Shown here: positions 9,559 to 18,721 of the stretch, in pieces
Layout of the letters: every line of letters begins with the position of its first letter
Numbering within the stretch: the first letter of the stretch is position 1
Assembly (NCBI GenBank): GCA_963771835.1
Contig: CAVYVA010000001.1
Location: forward strand, 62,001-126,000
Length of the DNA: 64,000 nucleotides
Direction of reading: 5' to 3'
Source of the DNA: CAVQCJ01 sp963771835
Lineage (GTDB): Bacteria; Actinomycetota; Actinomycetes; Prado026
Notes under the pieces: generated by a model
Told to the model about the DNA's origin: nothing
Databases searched by the model: none
Seen by the model: only the letters and a program-made list of their open reading frames with translations
Translations under genes and position numbers: made by a program

Positions 9559-10421
9559 GAGCTCTTCGCCCCGATCCACACGGCCACCAGCAGGACCGCG
9601 CCTATCCCCACCGTCCACAGGAACAGGCCCTCGCTCACCGGGCCGACCCGGCCCAGGGCCATCCCGCCGGGGTTGGGCTCGGTCCGCATCGTCTGGATGA
9701 ACTTGATCAGCTCCCGCTTCTGGTCCGGGGTGATCGTGTTGTTGCTGAACACCGGCATCGACTCGGGCCCGGTGACCATGGCCTCCCACATCTGCTGAGG
9801 TGTGGCCTCCTTCAGCGGCGGAGCGTACTGACCGCCGGTCAGCGCGCCGCCCGCGCCGGCGAAGTTGTGGCACTGCGCGCAGTTCGTGCGCCAGATCTCC
9901 CCGCCCGCCTGCAGGTTCGCGCCGGTCGTGTCCAGGTCGTCGGCTGACGGGATCGTCGGGCCGGGGGCCAGCGAGGCGACGTACGCCGCCAGCGCGTCGA
10001 TCTGCTCCTGGCTGTAGATGACCTGCTTGCGCATCGACTGCGCGCCGGGGGCGGCCAGCGGCATCCGGCCGGTGCCGACCTGGAAGTCCACGGCGGCGGC
10101 GCCGACGCCGATCAGGCTCGGCCCGGTCAGGGCGGTCGTGGTCCCGTTGTTGACCAGCCCGCCCTGGGCGTTCAGGCCGTGGCAGCTCGAGCAGCCCTCG
10201 AGGAACAGCTGGCGGCCCTTGGTGATCTGCTGCGGGTCGCCGTCGCTGCTCGAGGCCGTGGCCGTCCCGGCGGCGCCCATCATCGCGTAGAGCCCACCGG
10301 TCAGCGACAGGCCGACGAGCAGCAGCAGGAACGTCGCGACGGGGTGCCGCCGGCGGTCGGCGAGCCGGACCGCCGCGGGTTTCGCGTCGTGGCTGGGAGA
10401 GGTCACAGGCAGCCCGTTCAC
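9555..10421 (-). CDS. qcrC: Diheme cytochrome c subunit of the bcc complex
   Basis: A 288-residue membrane-anchored diheme cytochrome c that replaces soluble cytochrome c in actinobacterial bcc-aa3 supercomplexes. There is a helix near residues 26-48, two CXXCH heme sites (CSSCH and CAQCH), distal Met regions such as GPESMPVFSNN, and a C-terminal helix. The GTG start at 10421 overlaps the ctaE stop by 4 nt. It lies in an operon with ctaE upstream and qcrA downstream. Confidence 0.96.
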   Translation of the reverse strand: MNGLPVTSPSHDAKPAAVRLADRRRHPVATFLLLLVGLSLTGGLYAMMGAAGTATASSSDGDPQQITKGRQLFLEGCSSCHGLNAQGGLVNNGTTTALTGPSLIGVGAAAVDFQVGTGRMPLAAPGAQSMRKQVIYSQEQIDALAAYVASLAPGPTIPSADDLDTTGANLQAGGEIWRTNCAQCHNFAGAGGALTGGQYAPPLKEATPQQMWEAMVTGPESMPVFSNNTITPDQKRELIKFIQTMRTEPNPGGMALGRVGPVSEGLFLWTVGIGAVLLVAVWIGAKSS

Positions 10422-11042
10422 CGGATGAGGTAGATGGTCGAGAAGAGGCCGATCCAGACGATGTCGACGAAGTGCCAGTAGTACGAGACCACGATGGCGC
10501 TGGTCGCCTGGTTGTGCGTGAAGCGTTTCGCCACGTACGTGCGTCCGAGCACGAACAGGAACGCGATGAGGCCGCCGGTGACGTGCAGCCCGTGGAAGCC
10601 CGTGGTGAGGTAGAAGACCGAGCCGTAGTCGGTCTGCAGCGTGATGCCGTCGCGCACCAGACCGGCGTACTCGAAGACCTGGCCGCCGATGAAGACCGCG
10701 CCCATGACGAACGAGATGACGAACCAGCGTCGCAGCTTCACCACGTCGCCGCGCTCGGCCGCGAACACCCCCATCTGGCAGGTGACCGACGAGAGGACCA
10801 GCACGGTCGTGTTGCAGGCGGCGAACGACGAGCAGCAGGTGGCTGACCGAGTCCTTCCAGACGATCGGCCCCTGCACGGCCCGCACGGTGAAGTACATGG
10901 CGAACAGCGCCGCGAAGAACATCAGCTCGGAGGAGAGCCAGACGATGGTGCCGACGGCGACGTTGCTGGGTCGCGCGGGCCCGGCGGGGGAGTGTGGGGT
11001 GCTCAGGGGCGCCGGAGCGGTTGCGGAGGCCACGAGCGGCAT
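10418..11042 (-). CDS. ctaE: Cytochrome c oxidase subunit III, frame-disrupted
   Basis: Subunit III of the aa3 oxidase, first gene of the ctaE-qcrCAB operon. The N-terminal half (VGTIVWLSSELMFFAALFAM) and the C-terminal half (TGFHGLHVTGG, YYWHFVDIVWIGLF) lie in different frames that meet near 10820-10835. Removing one G restores a 207-residue subunit III with all expected helices. The ATG at 11042 is the best start. The break is probably an assembly insertion because the operon is otherwise intact and essential for aerobic respiration. Confidence 0.9.
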
Positions 11043-11173
11043 TCTGGCAGGCCCGGGCACTCGCAGCGACCCCGACCCCCGGTTCGCCACGCCGCGTGTC
11101 CGGCCGCCCCGGCGGGCCGTGCGGAGCGCCGGTCGACCGACCTCGCGACGACCGGAACTGTAGGCTCCGGGTC

Positions 11174-11617
11174 GTGACCGACCACGGCCCGCCGACCCCC
11201 GCCGAGCGCACCCTGACCGTGCTCGTCTACAGCGACGACCGCAGCACCCGCGAGCAGGTCCGCCGGGCCCTGGGGCGCCGTCCCGCGGCCGGTCTGCCAC
11301 TGCTCGAGTACGTGGACTGCGCCACCGAGCCCGCCGTTATCGCACGCATGGACGCGGGCGGGGTCGACCTGGCGATCCTCGACGGGGAGGCCGTCCCGGC
11401 CGGCGGGATGGGCGTCTGCCGTCAGCTCAAGGACGAGATCTACCGCTGCCCGCCGGTGCTGGTGCTGATCGGCCGTGCGGACGACGCCTGGCTGGCGACG
11501 TGGTCCCGGGCCGATGCCGCGGTGTCGCACCCGCTCGACCCGGTCGAGCTCGCCGCCGCCGCCGCGCGGCTGCTGGCTGCGCGCACCGGCGTGCCGGTGT
11601 CGCGCCCGGCCGGCTGA
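11174..11617 (+). CDS. Receiver-like (CheY-fold) protein without output domain
   Basis: A 147-residue protein with a response-regulator-like fold: an N-terminal strand (TVLVYSDD), a central AILDGEAVPAGGMGVCRQLK region where a phospho-acceptor Asp could lie, and a later VLVLIGR strand. There is no DNA-binding domain. TAGGCT at 11161 lies 7 nt before the GTG start, which supports leaderless expression and this start. It is a conserved actinobacterial neighbour of trpD; its partner kinase, if any, is unknown. Confidence 0.65.
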   Translation: MTDHGPPTPAERTLTVLVYSDDRSTREQVRRALGRRPAAGLPLLEYVDCATEPAVIARMDAGGVDLAILDGEAVPAGGMGVCRQLKDEIYRCPPVLVLIGRADDAWLATWSRADAAVSHPLDPVELAAAAARLLAARTGVPVSRPAG

Positions 11618-11634
11618 ACCCCGGGTCCGCCGCC

Positions 11635-12717
11635 TTGGTCGCCGACGGGTCCGGCCCGGCCCGGTCCTGGCCGTCCCTGCTCACGACGCTGCTTCGCGGC
11701 GGCGGGCTGTCGGCTGACGACACGGCCTGGGCGATGGGCGAGGTCATGTCCGGCGAGGCGACGCCGGCCCAGATCGCGGGCTTCGTGGTGGCCCTGCGCG
11801 CCAAGGGCGAGACGGCCGAGGAGATGGACGGCCTGGTCCGGACGATGCTCGAGCACGCGCACCGCATCGAGGTGCCGGGACCGGCGGTCGACGTCGTCGG
11901 CACCGGCGGCGACCGGGCCCACACGGTCAACATCTCCACCATGGCCGCCCTGGTGGTGGCCGGCACCGGCGCCACCGTGGTCAAGCACGGCAACCGGGCG
12001 GCGTCCTCCAGCTGCGGTGCCGCCGACGTGCTGGAGGAGCTGGGGGTCGCGCTGACCCTCACCCCGGCCCAGGTGGTGCAGGTGGCCGACCGGGCGGGGA
12101 TCACCTTCTGCTTCGCGCAGGTCTTCCACCCGGCCTTCCGGCACGCGGCCGCCCCGCGGCGCGAGCTCGGCGTCGCGACCGCGTTCAACTTCCTCGGCCC
12201 GCTGACCAACCCGGCGCAGCCGGCCGCCCAGGCCATCGGCTGCGCCGACCCGCGGATGGCCGGCGTGATGGCCCAGGTCTTCGCCCGGCGCGGCGTCGCC
12301 GCCCTGGTCGTGCGCGGTGACGACGGCCTGGACGAGGTGACGACGGCGACGACGTCGACGGTCCGCCGGGTCCGCGGCGGTGTCGTGACCGAGCACGTCC
12401 TGGACCCGGGACGGCTGGGCGTCGCGGCGGCACCTGCGAGCGCCCTGCGCGGTGGCGACGCGACGTTCAACGCGGCGGCCGTGCGGGACGTCCTGGCCGC
12501 TCGCCCGGGCCCGGTGCGAGACGCCGTCCTGCTCAACGCCGCAGCGGCCCTGGTCGCGCTCGGCGACGTGGACGGGACGGCGCCGGACGACCTGGACGAG
12601 GCGATGGCCTCCGCTCTGGCGCGTGCGGCCGAGTCGGTGGACTCGGGTGCGGCCGCCGAGTCGTTGCGGCGCTGGGTCGAGGCCGGCGCGGCCGCTGCCG
12701 CCGGACTCGGCCCCTGA
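11635..12717 (+). CDS. trpD: Anthranilate phosphoribosyltransferase
   Basis: Second committed step of tryptophan synthesis: joins anthranilate and PRPP. The 360-residue protein has the PRPP loop DVVGTGGDRAHTVNIST, the KHGNRAASSSCGAADVLE anthranilate/PRPP region, and FNFLGPLTNPA. The start is the TTG at 11635, which gives the usual short N-terminal lead before SWPSLLTTLLRGG; no ATG or GTG fits. It stands alone here, 17 nt after the receiver gene, without other trp genes nearby. Confidence 0.94.
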   Translation: MVADGSGPARSWPSLLTTLLRGGGLSADDTAWAMGEVMSGEATPAQIAGFVVALRAKGETAEEMDGLVRTMLEHAHRIEVPGPAVDVVGTGGDRAHTVNISTMAALVVAGTGATVVKHGNRAASSSCGAADVLEELGVALTLTPAQVVQVADRAGITFCFAQVFHPAFRHAAAPRRELGVATAFNFLGPLTNPAQPAAQAIGCADPRMAGVMAQVFARRGVAALVVRGDDGLDEVTTATTSTVRRVRGGVVTEHVLDPGRLGVAAAPASALRGGDATFNAAAVRDVLAARPGPVRDAVLLNAAAALVALGDVDGTAPDDLDEAMASALARAAESVDSGAAAESLRRWVEAGAAAAAGLGP

Positions 12718-12748
12718 CGGCGCCTGCTCTGCGCTCCTGACCCTGCGC

Positions 12749-13078
12749 CTACCGGACCCGGTGGCTGCGCCAGGTCTCGCGCAGGTACCACAGCGGCAGC
12801 AGGGCGGTCGGGAGCACGAAGACCAGGTTGGCCATGCCGCCGCCGCTCATGAACCACATGAACCAGATGGGCGCCATCAGCACGAGGCTGATCACCAGGC
12901 GCCCGACCGGCCCGAACGACAACGGTCCGGCCGTGCTGCGGGAGAAGACCCGCTCGTCCAGGCGCGCGGTCAGGCCCGGCGGCCCGCCGGGGACCGGACC
13001 GACCGGAGCGTGGCACAGGCTGCAGGCGAGCGCACCGTCAGCCAGCGCCGCGCCGCACGGGCAGCGCGCTGGTTCCAC
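12749..13078 (-). CDS. Zinc-ribbon membrane protein
   Basis: About 109 residues. An N-terminal zinc-ribbon-like region (CPCGAALADGALACSLCHAP) is followed by two hydrophobic segments (about residues 55-75 and 80-100) and a short basic tail. The GTG at 13078 is a reasonable but not certain start. Its cysteine pattern and topology resemble the larger protein at 27083..27646, suggesting two members of one actinobacterial family. Function unknown. Confidence 0.6.
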   Translation of the reverse strand: MEPARCPCGAALADGALACSLCHAPVGPVPGGPPGLTARLDERVFSRSTAGPLSFGPVGRLVISLVLMAPIWFMWFMSGGGMANLVFVLPTALLPLWYLRETWRSHRVR

Positions 13079-13136
13079 CCTGACTGGTTCGGTGCCGTGC
13101 GGGCCCGTCTTGAGCCGTGCCGCCGGTCCGTGCGGG

Positions 13137-13424
13137 TCAGACCCCGTCCTCGAGGCCGAGCGAGAACGCCGCCTCCAGGTCGTGCCGGGAGTACGCGCGG
13201 AACGCGATGTGCGTGGTCGTGGACAGGACACCGGGGACCTTGTTCAGCGCGCCCGCGATCACGTCGGCGAGCTGCTCGTGCTCGCGGACCCGCACCATCG
13301 CGACCAGGTCGGTGTCGCCGGTGACGGAGTACACCTCGGTCACGCCGGGCAGGTCGGCGATCTCCTGCGCGACCTCGCCGATCCGGTCGACCTCGGTCGT
13401 CACGAGCACGATGGCGGTGATCAC
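13137..13424 (-). CDS. Stand-alone Lrp/AsnC ligand-binding (RAM) domain protein
   Basis: A 95-residue RAM domain without the helix-turn-helix of full Lrp regulators (IADLPGVTEVYSVTGDTDLV; AGALNKVPGVLSTTTHIAF). Such proteins assemble into rings that bind small molecules, often amino acids; here neighbouring trpD makes an amino-acid role plausible but unproven. TAGGCT lies 6 nt before the GTG start, consistent with a leaderless transcript. Confidence 0.85.
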   Translation of the reverse strand: MITAIVLVTTEVDRIGEVAQEIADLPGVTEVYSVTGDTDLVAMVRVREHEQLADVIAGALNKVPGVLSTTTHIAFRAYSRHDLEAAFSLGLEDGV

Positions 13425-13442
13425 GGCCCGAGCCTACGTCGG

Positions 13443-15231
13443 TCAACGCACCGGACGCAGCCGCCTGCGGTCGGTGCCGGGCGGGGCCGGCGACTGGGCG
13501 GCCCGCAGGTCGGCGAAGCGGTCCCGGTGCGCGCCCGGCCCCGTGCGCGGGCGAGCACCACGAGCCGTCCATCTGCACCAGGCGAACCGCGGGGTGCTCG
13601 AGCCAGCGCAGCACGCACTCCATCTCCTCGGCGTACGCGTTCGGGGTCGGCCCGAGCCCGGCCGCGACCCGTTCCGCCGTGGCCACCAGCGCGTCGACGG
13701 CCGGGCGCGGCGGCACACCGGGCGGGACGGCGTCGGTCCCCGCCAGCCGTCCGTACCGGACCACGACCACCTCCCAGCCGCCGGCAGGCGTCGGTCGGGC
13801 GGCGACCAGCTCGGGGATCCGCGCGAGCGCGGCGAAGCGCTGCATCCGGGCCGCGGTGAGGACCAGGGCGCCGAGCCGGTCCCGGTGTGCGGCGGCGTCC
13901 TCGAACCGCTGTGCCTGCGCGAGCCGAAGGATCCGTGCCTCCAGCCGCGCCACGACCGGGCGGCAGTCGCCGGCGAAGACCGCGCGAGCGGCGCCGACGT
14001 GCACCGCGTAGTCGGCGCCGCTCTCGCGACCCTCGCACGGCGCCCCGCAGCGACCCATCCCGAAGAGGGCGCACGCCGACCCGGCCGGGTGCAGCGGGAG
14101 CCGGCCGCTGCACTGCCGCAGCGGGACGGCCTCGTGCAGTGCGGTCACCGCCGCCTCGGCGGACCGCCGCGACCGGAACGGACCCAGGTAGTCGGCCCCG
14201 TCGTCCTTGACGGCGCGCACCAGCGAGAGCCGCGGGAACGGCTCGACGGTGAGCTTGACCCAGAGCACGCGCTCGGGGAACCGCGAGCGGCGGTTGTACC
14301 GGGGCCGGTGCTCGGCGATCAGCCGCAGCTCGCGGACCTCCGCCTCCAGCAGCGTCGGGCACGGGACCGGGCGGACCCGCTCCGCCAGCCGCACCATCTC
14401 CGCCATCCGCGTGCGCATCTCGCTGGCGGTGAAGTACGAGCGCACCCGTGCCTTGATGTCCTTGGACCGCCCCACGTACAGCACGCGCCCGCGCGGGTCC
14501 TCGAACAGGTAGACCCCGGGCCCGCGCGGCAGGCCCTCGGCCAGGTGCCGCTTGCGCCGCTGCTCGGGCGAGACCCGCGAGGAGTACGTCCCCAGCTCCT
14601 CGAGCGTGTCGACGCCCTGGGTGCCGACCCGCTCGATCAGCCCGTGCAGGACGTCCACGGTGGCCTTCGCGTCGTCCAGCGCGCGGTGCGTCGGCTGAGT
14701 GGTCGCCCGGAACAGCCGGGCGAGCGTCGAGAGCTTGCAGTCGGGCGCCTCGTCGCGCAGCAGCACCTGCCGGGCCAGGCGGGCGGTGTCGAGCACGCCG
14801 AACGGCGGCCACGCCCGGCCCTGTCGCTCGGCGGCCGCCCGGAGGAAGCCGACGTCGAACGGCGCGTTGTGCGCGACGAGCACGGCTCCCTGCGCGAACT
14901 CCAGGAACGCCGGCAGCATCGCGGCCACCGTGGGGCTGGCCGCGACCATCCCGTCGGTGATGCCGGTCAGGACCTGGATGAACGGCGGGATCGACGTCCC
15001 CGGGTTGACCAACGAGTGGAACTCGCCCTCGACCACCCCGCCGCGGACCTTGACCGCCCCGATCTCGGTGATCCCGCAGTCGGCGGGGGAGCCGCCCGTG
15101 GTCTCCAGGTCGACGACCACGAACAGCACCTCGCGCAACGGGGTGCCCAGCTCGTCGAAGGTGCCCTGCCGGGACCGCCATCCGCCGGGGCCCGCGCCCG
15201 GCCCCGCTGCGGCGGTCGGATCGGCGGTCAC
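13443..15231 (-). CDS. DEDDh exonuclease fused to GIY-YIG (UvrC/Cho-like) nuclease, frame-disrupted
   Basis: The N-terminal third is a DnaQ-type 3'-5' exonuclease: VVVDLETTGG, LVAHNAPFDVGFL and HRALDDAKATVDVL supply the DEDDh acidic residues and His. The middle is a GIY-YIG endonuclease, GPGVYLFEDPRGRVLYVGRS, followed by a UvrC-like segment with a UVR-like helix. This fusion is widespread in actinobacteria and is thought to act in DNA repair. The GTG at 15231 is 7 nt after TACCGT. The last 35 residues are displaced by a single-base insertion near 13545; the repaired protein ends at 13443. Confidence 0.9.
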
Positions 15232-15338
15232 GGCTGCGACGGTAGGCACGTCCACCGACAGCACCCGGCAGGCGCACCGGGCGGGCGCCGGCGGGACCGC
15301 CTAGCCTGGTGGACCGGACCCGACCGCCGGAGGACCGC

Positions 15339-15593
15339 GTGCCAGTACTGCCGCCCGACCCGAGCTCGCGCTGGCGCTGCACCAGCTGCGGGAACCTGAC
15401 CCGGTTCGACGTCCGGCGCACCCGGCAGACGGCCGAGTACTGGCACCTCGACCTGGCCGGCGAGGTGTCCGTCGCGGAGACCGAGGTGCTCGCCGAGACG
15501 CTGGAGCAGGTGCGCTGCCGCTGGTGCGGCGCGATCGACGCCGTGGAGCTCGTGCCGCGCCCTGCCGGATCCGAGGACCCGGCCCCCCGTTGA
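15339..15593 (+). CDS. Small zinc-ribbon protein
   Basis: An 84-residue protein with two CXXC knuckles (CTSCGNLTRFDV and CRWCGAIDAVEL), a probable single zinc site. The GTG at 15339 is chosen because GGAGGA lies 5 nt upstream; TAGCCT at 15302 would then give a leader of about 25 nt. The stop overlaps the start of the NYN-domain gene in TTGA, so the two are coupled. A role with RNA is plausible from its partner but not shown. Confidence 0.75.
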   Translation: MPVLPPDPSSRWRCTSCGNLTRFDVRRTRQTAEYWHLDLAGEVSVAETEVLAETLEQVRCRWCGAIDAVELVPRPAGSEDPAPR

Positions 15594-16958
15594 CCGGGCT
15601 GCCGGCGGGAGCCGGCGAGCCGGTAAGGCTGCCGCCCGCGGTGCGCCAGCGGGTCGTCGCCTGGGCGGCCGATGCGCTCGGCCGGCTGCCCGCCGACCAG
15701 GTCCCGACCCCGTTGCGCGCGGTGTCCAGGTTCGCCCCGGTCCGGCGCGCCAAGGCCGGGGCCAGCGCGCTCGCAGCCGCGCTGGAGTCCGACCCCGCGT
15801 TCCGGCAGCGGGTGGCCGCGGGCGTGCGGCAGGCGCTCCCCGAGCTCGTCGGCGCACTCGACGCGGGGACGGCGCCGGCGGCGGCCGACCCGGTGGACGT
15901 CGCCGCCGTCGCCTACCTGGTCCGTCCGGACGGCTGGGCGGCGGTCCTCGCCGCCGCCGGGCAGGACCTGGACGACGCCGGTCGCGCGGCCGAGCTGGAC
16001 GCGCTGGAGGCCGACCGGGCCCGGCTGGCCCAGGAGCTGGCCGCAGCCCGCGCCGACGCCACCCGCGCGGGCGCCGCGGCGCAGGAGCAGTCCGACCGGC
16101 TGAAGGCCGAGCTCGCCGAGGCCCGGCGGCGCTCCCGCGAGCTGGATGCCGAGCTCGGCCGGTCCCGTGCCGCCGTCGACGCGATGCAACGGGCCGCCAG
16201 GCAGGCCGGCGAGGCCGCCGTGGCGCAGGACACCGCGGCGGGAGCCGAGCTGAGGCGGCTGCGGGCGCGCGTCGGCGAGCTCGAGTCCTCCCTCGAGGGG
16301 GTGCGGCGGACGGCCAGGGAGGGCCGCAGCAACGACGACGTCCGGCTGCGGCTCCTGCTGGACACGCTGCTCGGCGCGGCCCAGGGTCTGCGGCAGGAGC
16401 TCGCGCTGCCGCCGGCGCCCACCGGGTCGGCGGCAGCACTGCCGGCCGACTCGGTCGCGGCCGACGCCCGCGCCGGCGGGCTCGCGGTGACCGGCGGGGT
16501 GGCCGGGGTGGGGGACGTGGCGGCCCGGGCGCTGGCCGCGGACGACCCGGCCGTGCTCGAGCAGCTGCTGGCGCTGCCCCGGGTGCACCTGGTCGTGGAC
16601 GGCTACAACGTCACGAAGAGCGGGTACGGGACATTGCCGCTGGAGCAGCAGCGCACCCGGCTGCTGTCCGGCCTGGCGGCGCTCGCGGCCCGGACGCGGG
16701 CCGAGGTGACGTGCGTGTTCGACGGCACCACCCTCGGGGTTCCGGTGCTGACCGCGCCGCCGCGCGGCGTCCGGGTGCTGTTCAGCGTCGAGGGCCAGAC
16801 GGCGGACGAGCTCATCGACAGGCTGGTGCGCGCGGAGCCGCCCGGCCGCGCGGTGGTGGTGGTCTCGACCGACCGGGAGGTGGCCGACCGGGCGGCCGGG
16901 GCCGGGGCGCGGGCCGTCCCCGTCGGCCGCGCTGCTGCGCCGCCTCGACCGGGCCTGA
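15590..16958 (+). CDS. NYN (PIN-like) domain protein with coiled coil, frame-disrupted near the end
   Basis: The N-terminal region is followed by a long alanine/arginine/glutamate-rich coiled coil (about residues 140-260), then a C-terminal NYN domain: VHLVVDGYNVTKSGYG, TCVFDGTT and VVVVSTDREVAD hold the acidic residues of this RNase fold. Family members are annotated as RNA-binding proteins in actinobacteria. A run of four C near 16918 appears one base too long; removing it gives a natural ending (SAALLRRLDRA) at 16958, otherwise translation runs to 17011. Confidence 0.82.
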
Positions 16959-17064
16959 GCGGTTGCGCCCCGGTCTCCGGTCGCCGCCCGACTGTCGGAC
17001 CCCGCTCCTAACCTGCCGGGCAACAGGTCGGAACAGGGTCGGGAACGGGAACAGGGAGGCTCCG

Positions 17065-17340
17065 GTGCTCATCGACTGCGACGGCTGCGAGGTCCGGGGG
17101 CTCGCCTGCGGCGACTGCGTCGTCACCGTGCTGCTGGGGGCCCCGCCCGAGGGCGTCGTCCTCGATGACGAAGAGCGCCGTGCCCTCGAGGTCCTGGCCG
17201 GCTCGGGCCTGGTCCCGCCACTGCGCCTGGTGGACGGTGCCTCTGCGCCGCTCAGCGACCGCATGGTCGCTGAGCGTCACGAAGCCCCCGGTGAGAGGCC
17301 CGACGGGCGACACGCGGGGCTGCGGAGGTTCGTGGGTTGA
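17065..17340 (+). CDS. Conserved actinobacterial Cys-rich small protein
   Basis: A 91-residue protein beginning with two close CXXC motifs (CDGCEVRGLACGDC), suggesting a metal site, then a helical region (LDDEERRALEVLAGSGLVPPL). The GTG start has GGGAGG 7 nt upstream, and TAACCT at 17009 could be its -10. The gene sits just before the riboswitch-controlled wall hydrolase, a neighbourhood I recognise from other actinobacteria. Function unknown. Confidence 0.7.
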   Translation: MLIDCDGCEVRGLACGDCVVTVLLGAPPEGVVLDDEERRALEVLAGSGLVPPLRLVDGASAPLSDRMVAERHEAPGERPDGRHAGLRRFVG

Positions 17341-17341
17341 A

Positions 17342-17370
17342 TTGATCCGCCGTGACCGGTTCGTTAGGGT
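17342..17370 (+). promoter_or_regulatory. Sigma70-type promoter of the riboswitch/NlpC-P60 transcript
   Basis: TTGATC at 17342-17347 and TAGGGT at 17365-17370 are separated by 17 nt, the optimal housekeeping spacing. Transcription would start near 17377 and carry the whole riboswitch before the gene at 17595. Confidence 0.6.
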
Positions 17371-17408
17371 GCACGACCAGGTACAGGCAGAAACGTCGTC
17401 CATACGGG

Positions 17409-17590
17409 TCGGCGGCCGGTACCTCCGCTGAGTTCAGGATGGCGTCGGTCGGGCCGGTTCAGGTCTGGTCGGGGGTGTCCTGGAGCCGGGGACCCAGGTT
17501 CCTGGGGTGAATCCGACCGGGTGCGTGCTGCCTGGTTGGTAGGGCGTTCTTCCCCGCCCGAACCCGACAGCTAACCCGGTAGGCGGCCGA
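17409..17590 (+). promoter_or_regulatory. ydaO/yuaA-type c-di-AMP riboswitch
   Basis: The segment holds conserved blocks of the ydaO class in order: CGCTGAGTTC near 17424, GGGGACCCAGG near 17489, GGGGTGAATCCGACCGG near 17504 and, near 17559, CGAACCCGACAGCTAACC followed by GGTAGGCGG. TCGGC near 17409 can close a P1 stem with GCCGA near 17586. In actinobacteria this class controls wall hydrolases of the NlpC/P60 and Rpf type, exactly the downstream gene here. The 3' strand of P1 touches the GAGGA ribosome site of the 17595 start, so ligand binding could also block translation. Confidence 0.88.
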
Positions 17591-17594
17591 GGAA

Positions 17595-18656
17595 GTGAGG
17601 AGTGCCGCCTCAGTGGCGTCCACCCGAGCTGGTTCCCGTCTTGTGCGGGTGTTGTTGGTGTCTGTGGTGGTAGCTGGTCTGGGTGCGGTGCTGGTGCCGC
17701 AGTCGGGGTCGGCGGCGCCGCGGCCGACGTTGGATCAGGTGCGGGCGCAGCTGGCTGCGCTGGGTGCGCAGGGTGAGGTGGCGCAGGAGCAGCTGAACCA
17801 GACGCGGGTGGCGTTGGCTGCCGGGCAACGGGTGCTGACCCAGGTGAACGCGCGGGTGGCCCGTTCGCAGGCGCTGGTGGATGCGGCGCAGGCGCAGGTC
17901 GGGGTGCTGGCGTCGGCGGCGTACCGCTCGGGCGGGGTGGACCAGACGTTGGAGCTGTTGCTGGCGGACAACCCGACGCAGTTCCTGGAGCAGATGACGG
18001 CGCTGGACCAGGTGTCGAGCCGGCAGACGCAGGTGCTGCGGGCGGCGGCGGTGGCCCAGCAGCGGTTGGCGCAGGACAAGCTGGCGGCGGCGCAGCAGGT
18101 GAAGCAGTTGCGCAAGCTGTATGCGGCCGCGACAGCGCAGGCGAAGGCCGTGCAGGCGGCGCAGGACAAGCTGAGCGCCTTGCTGGCGTCGTTGACCGCC
18201 GCGCAGCAGGCCGCGCTGCGGGCCAGCGCCCGCGCGGCAGCGATGGCGCGCGCGTCCAGCCACACCTCGCGCAGCCACATCCGTTACGGCGGTGGGTCGT
18301 ACAGCGGCAGCATCGGCGGACGGGTCGTCGCCTACGCGATGTCCAAGGTCGGCGACAGCTACTCGTGGGGCGCCACCGGGCCGAACTCGTTCGACTGCTC
18401 CGGCCTGACGATGCGCGCCTACGCGCAGGCGGGCATCTCGCTGCCGCACTCGTCCAGCGCCCAGTTCGGGTCGGGCCGGCACATCTCCCGCGGCAGCCTG
18501 CAGCCCGGCGACCTGGTCTTCTTCTACAGCCCGATCCACCACGTCGGCATCTACATCGGCGGCGGGATGATCGTGCACGCGGCCAACCCCGGCGAGGGCG
18601 TCACCACCGCCCCGCTGGACTCCATGCCGTACTCCGGCGCGGTCCGCCCCTACTGA
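17595..18656 (+). CDS. NlpC/P60 peptidoglycan endopeptidase with coiled-coil domain
   Basis: Secreted wall hydrolase of 353 residues, RipA/RipC-like. A signal peptide (about residues 1-41, ending GSAAP) precedes a long coiled coil rich in Ala and Gln (residues 45-215). The C-terminal NlpC/P60 domain has catalytic Cys in FDCSGLTMRAYAQAG, catalytic His in HHVGIYIGGG and a third residue in HAANPGEG. It would cut the D-Glu-DAP bond. The start could be GTG 17595 or in-frame GTG 17613. The upstream c-di-AMP riboswitch controls it. Confidence 0.93.
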   Translation: MRSAASVASTRAGSRLVRVLLVSVVVAGLGAVLVPQSGSAAPRPTLDQVRAQLAALGAQGEVAQEQLNQTRVALAAGQRVLTQVNARVARSQALVDAAQAQVGVLASAAYRSGGVDQTLELLLADNPTQFLEQMTALDQVSSRQTQVLRAAAVAQQRLAQDKLAAAQQVKQLRKLYAAATAQAKAVQAAQDKLSALLASLTAAQQAALRASARAAAMARASSHTSRSHIRYGGGSYSGSIGGRVVAYAMSKVGDSYSWGATGPNSFDCSGLTMRAYAQAGISLPHSSSAQFGSGRHISRGSLQPGDLVFFYSPIHHVGIYIGGGMIVHAANPGEGVTTAPLDSMPYSGAVRPY

Positions 18657-18721
18657 CCGCCCACGCCGTCAGCGCGGCCGGCTCGCCCGGCTGCACCGTT
18701 CCGCCCGCCTAGGATCGACCG

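Noticed and set aside
7729..9798. Long plus-strand open frame across qcrB and qcrA
   Set aside because: It is the antisense shadow of two certain respiratory genes, with biased composition and no domain.
16915..17011. Programmed frameshift at the CCCC run of the NYN gene
   Set aside because: No stimulatory structure or slippery heptamer is evident, and identical one-base excesses occur in unrelated genes without such sites.
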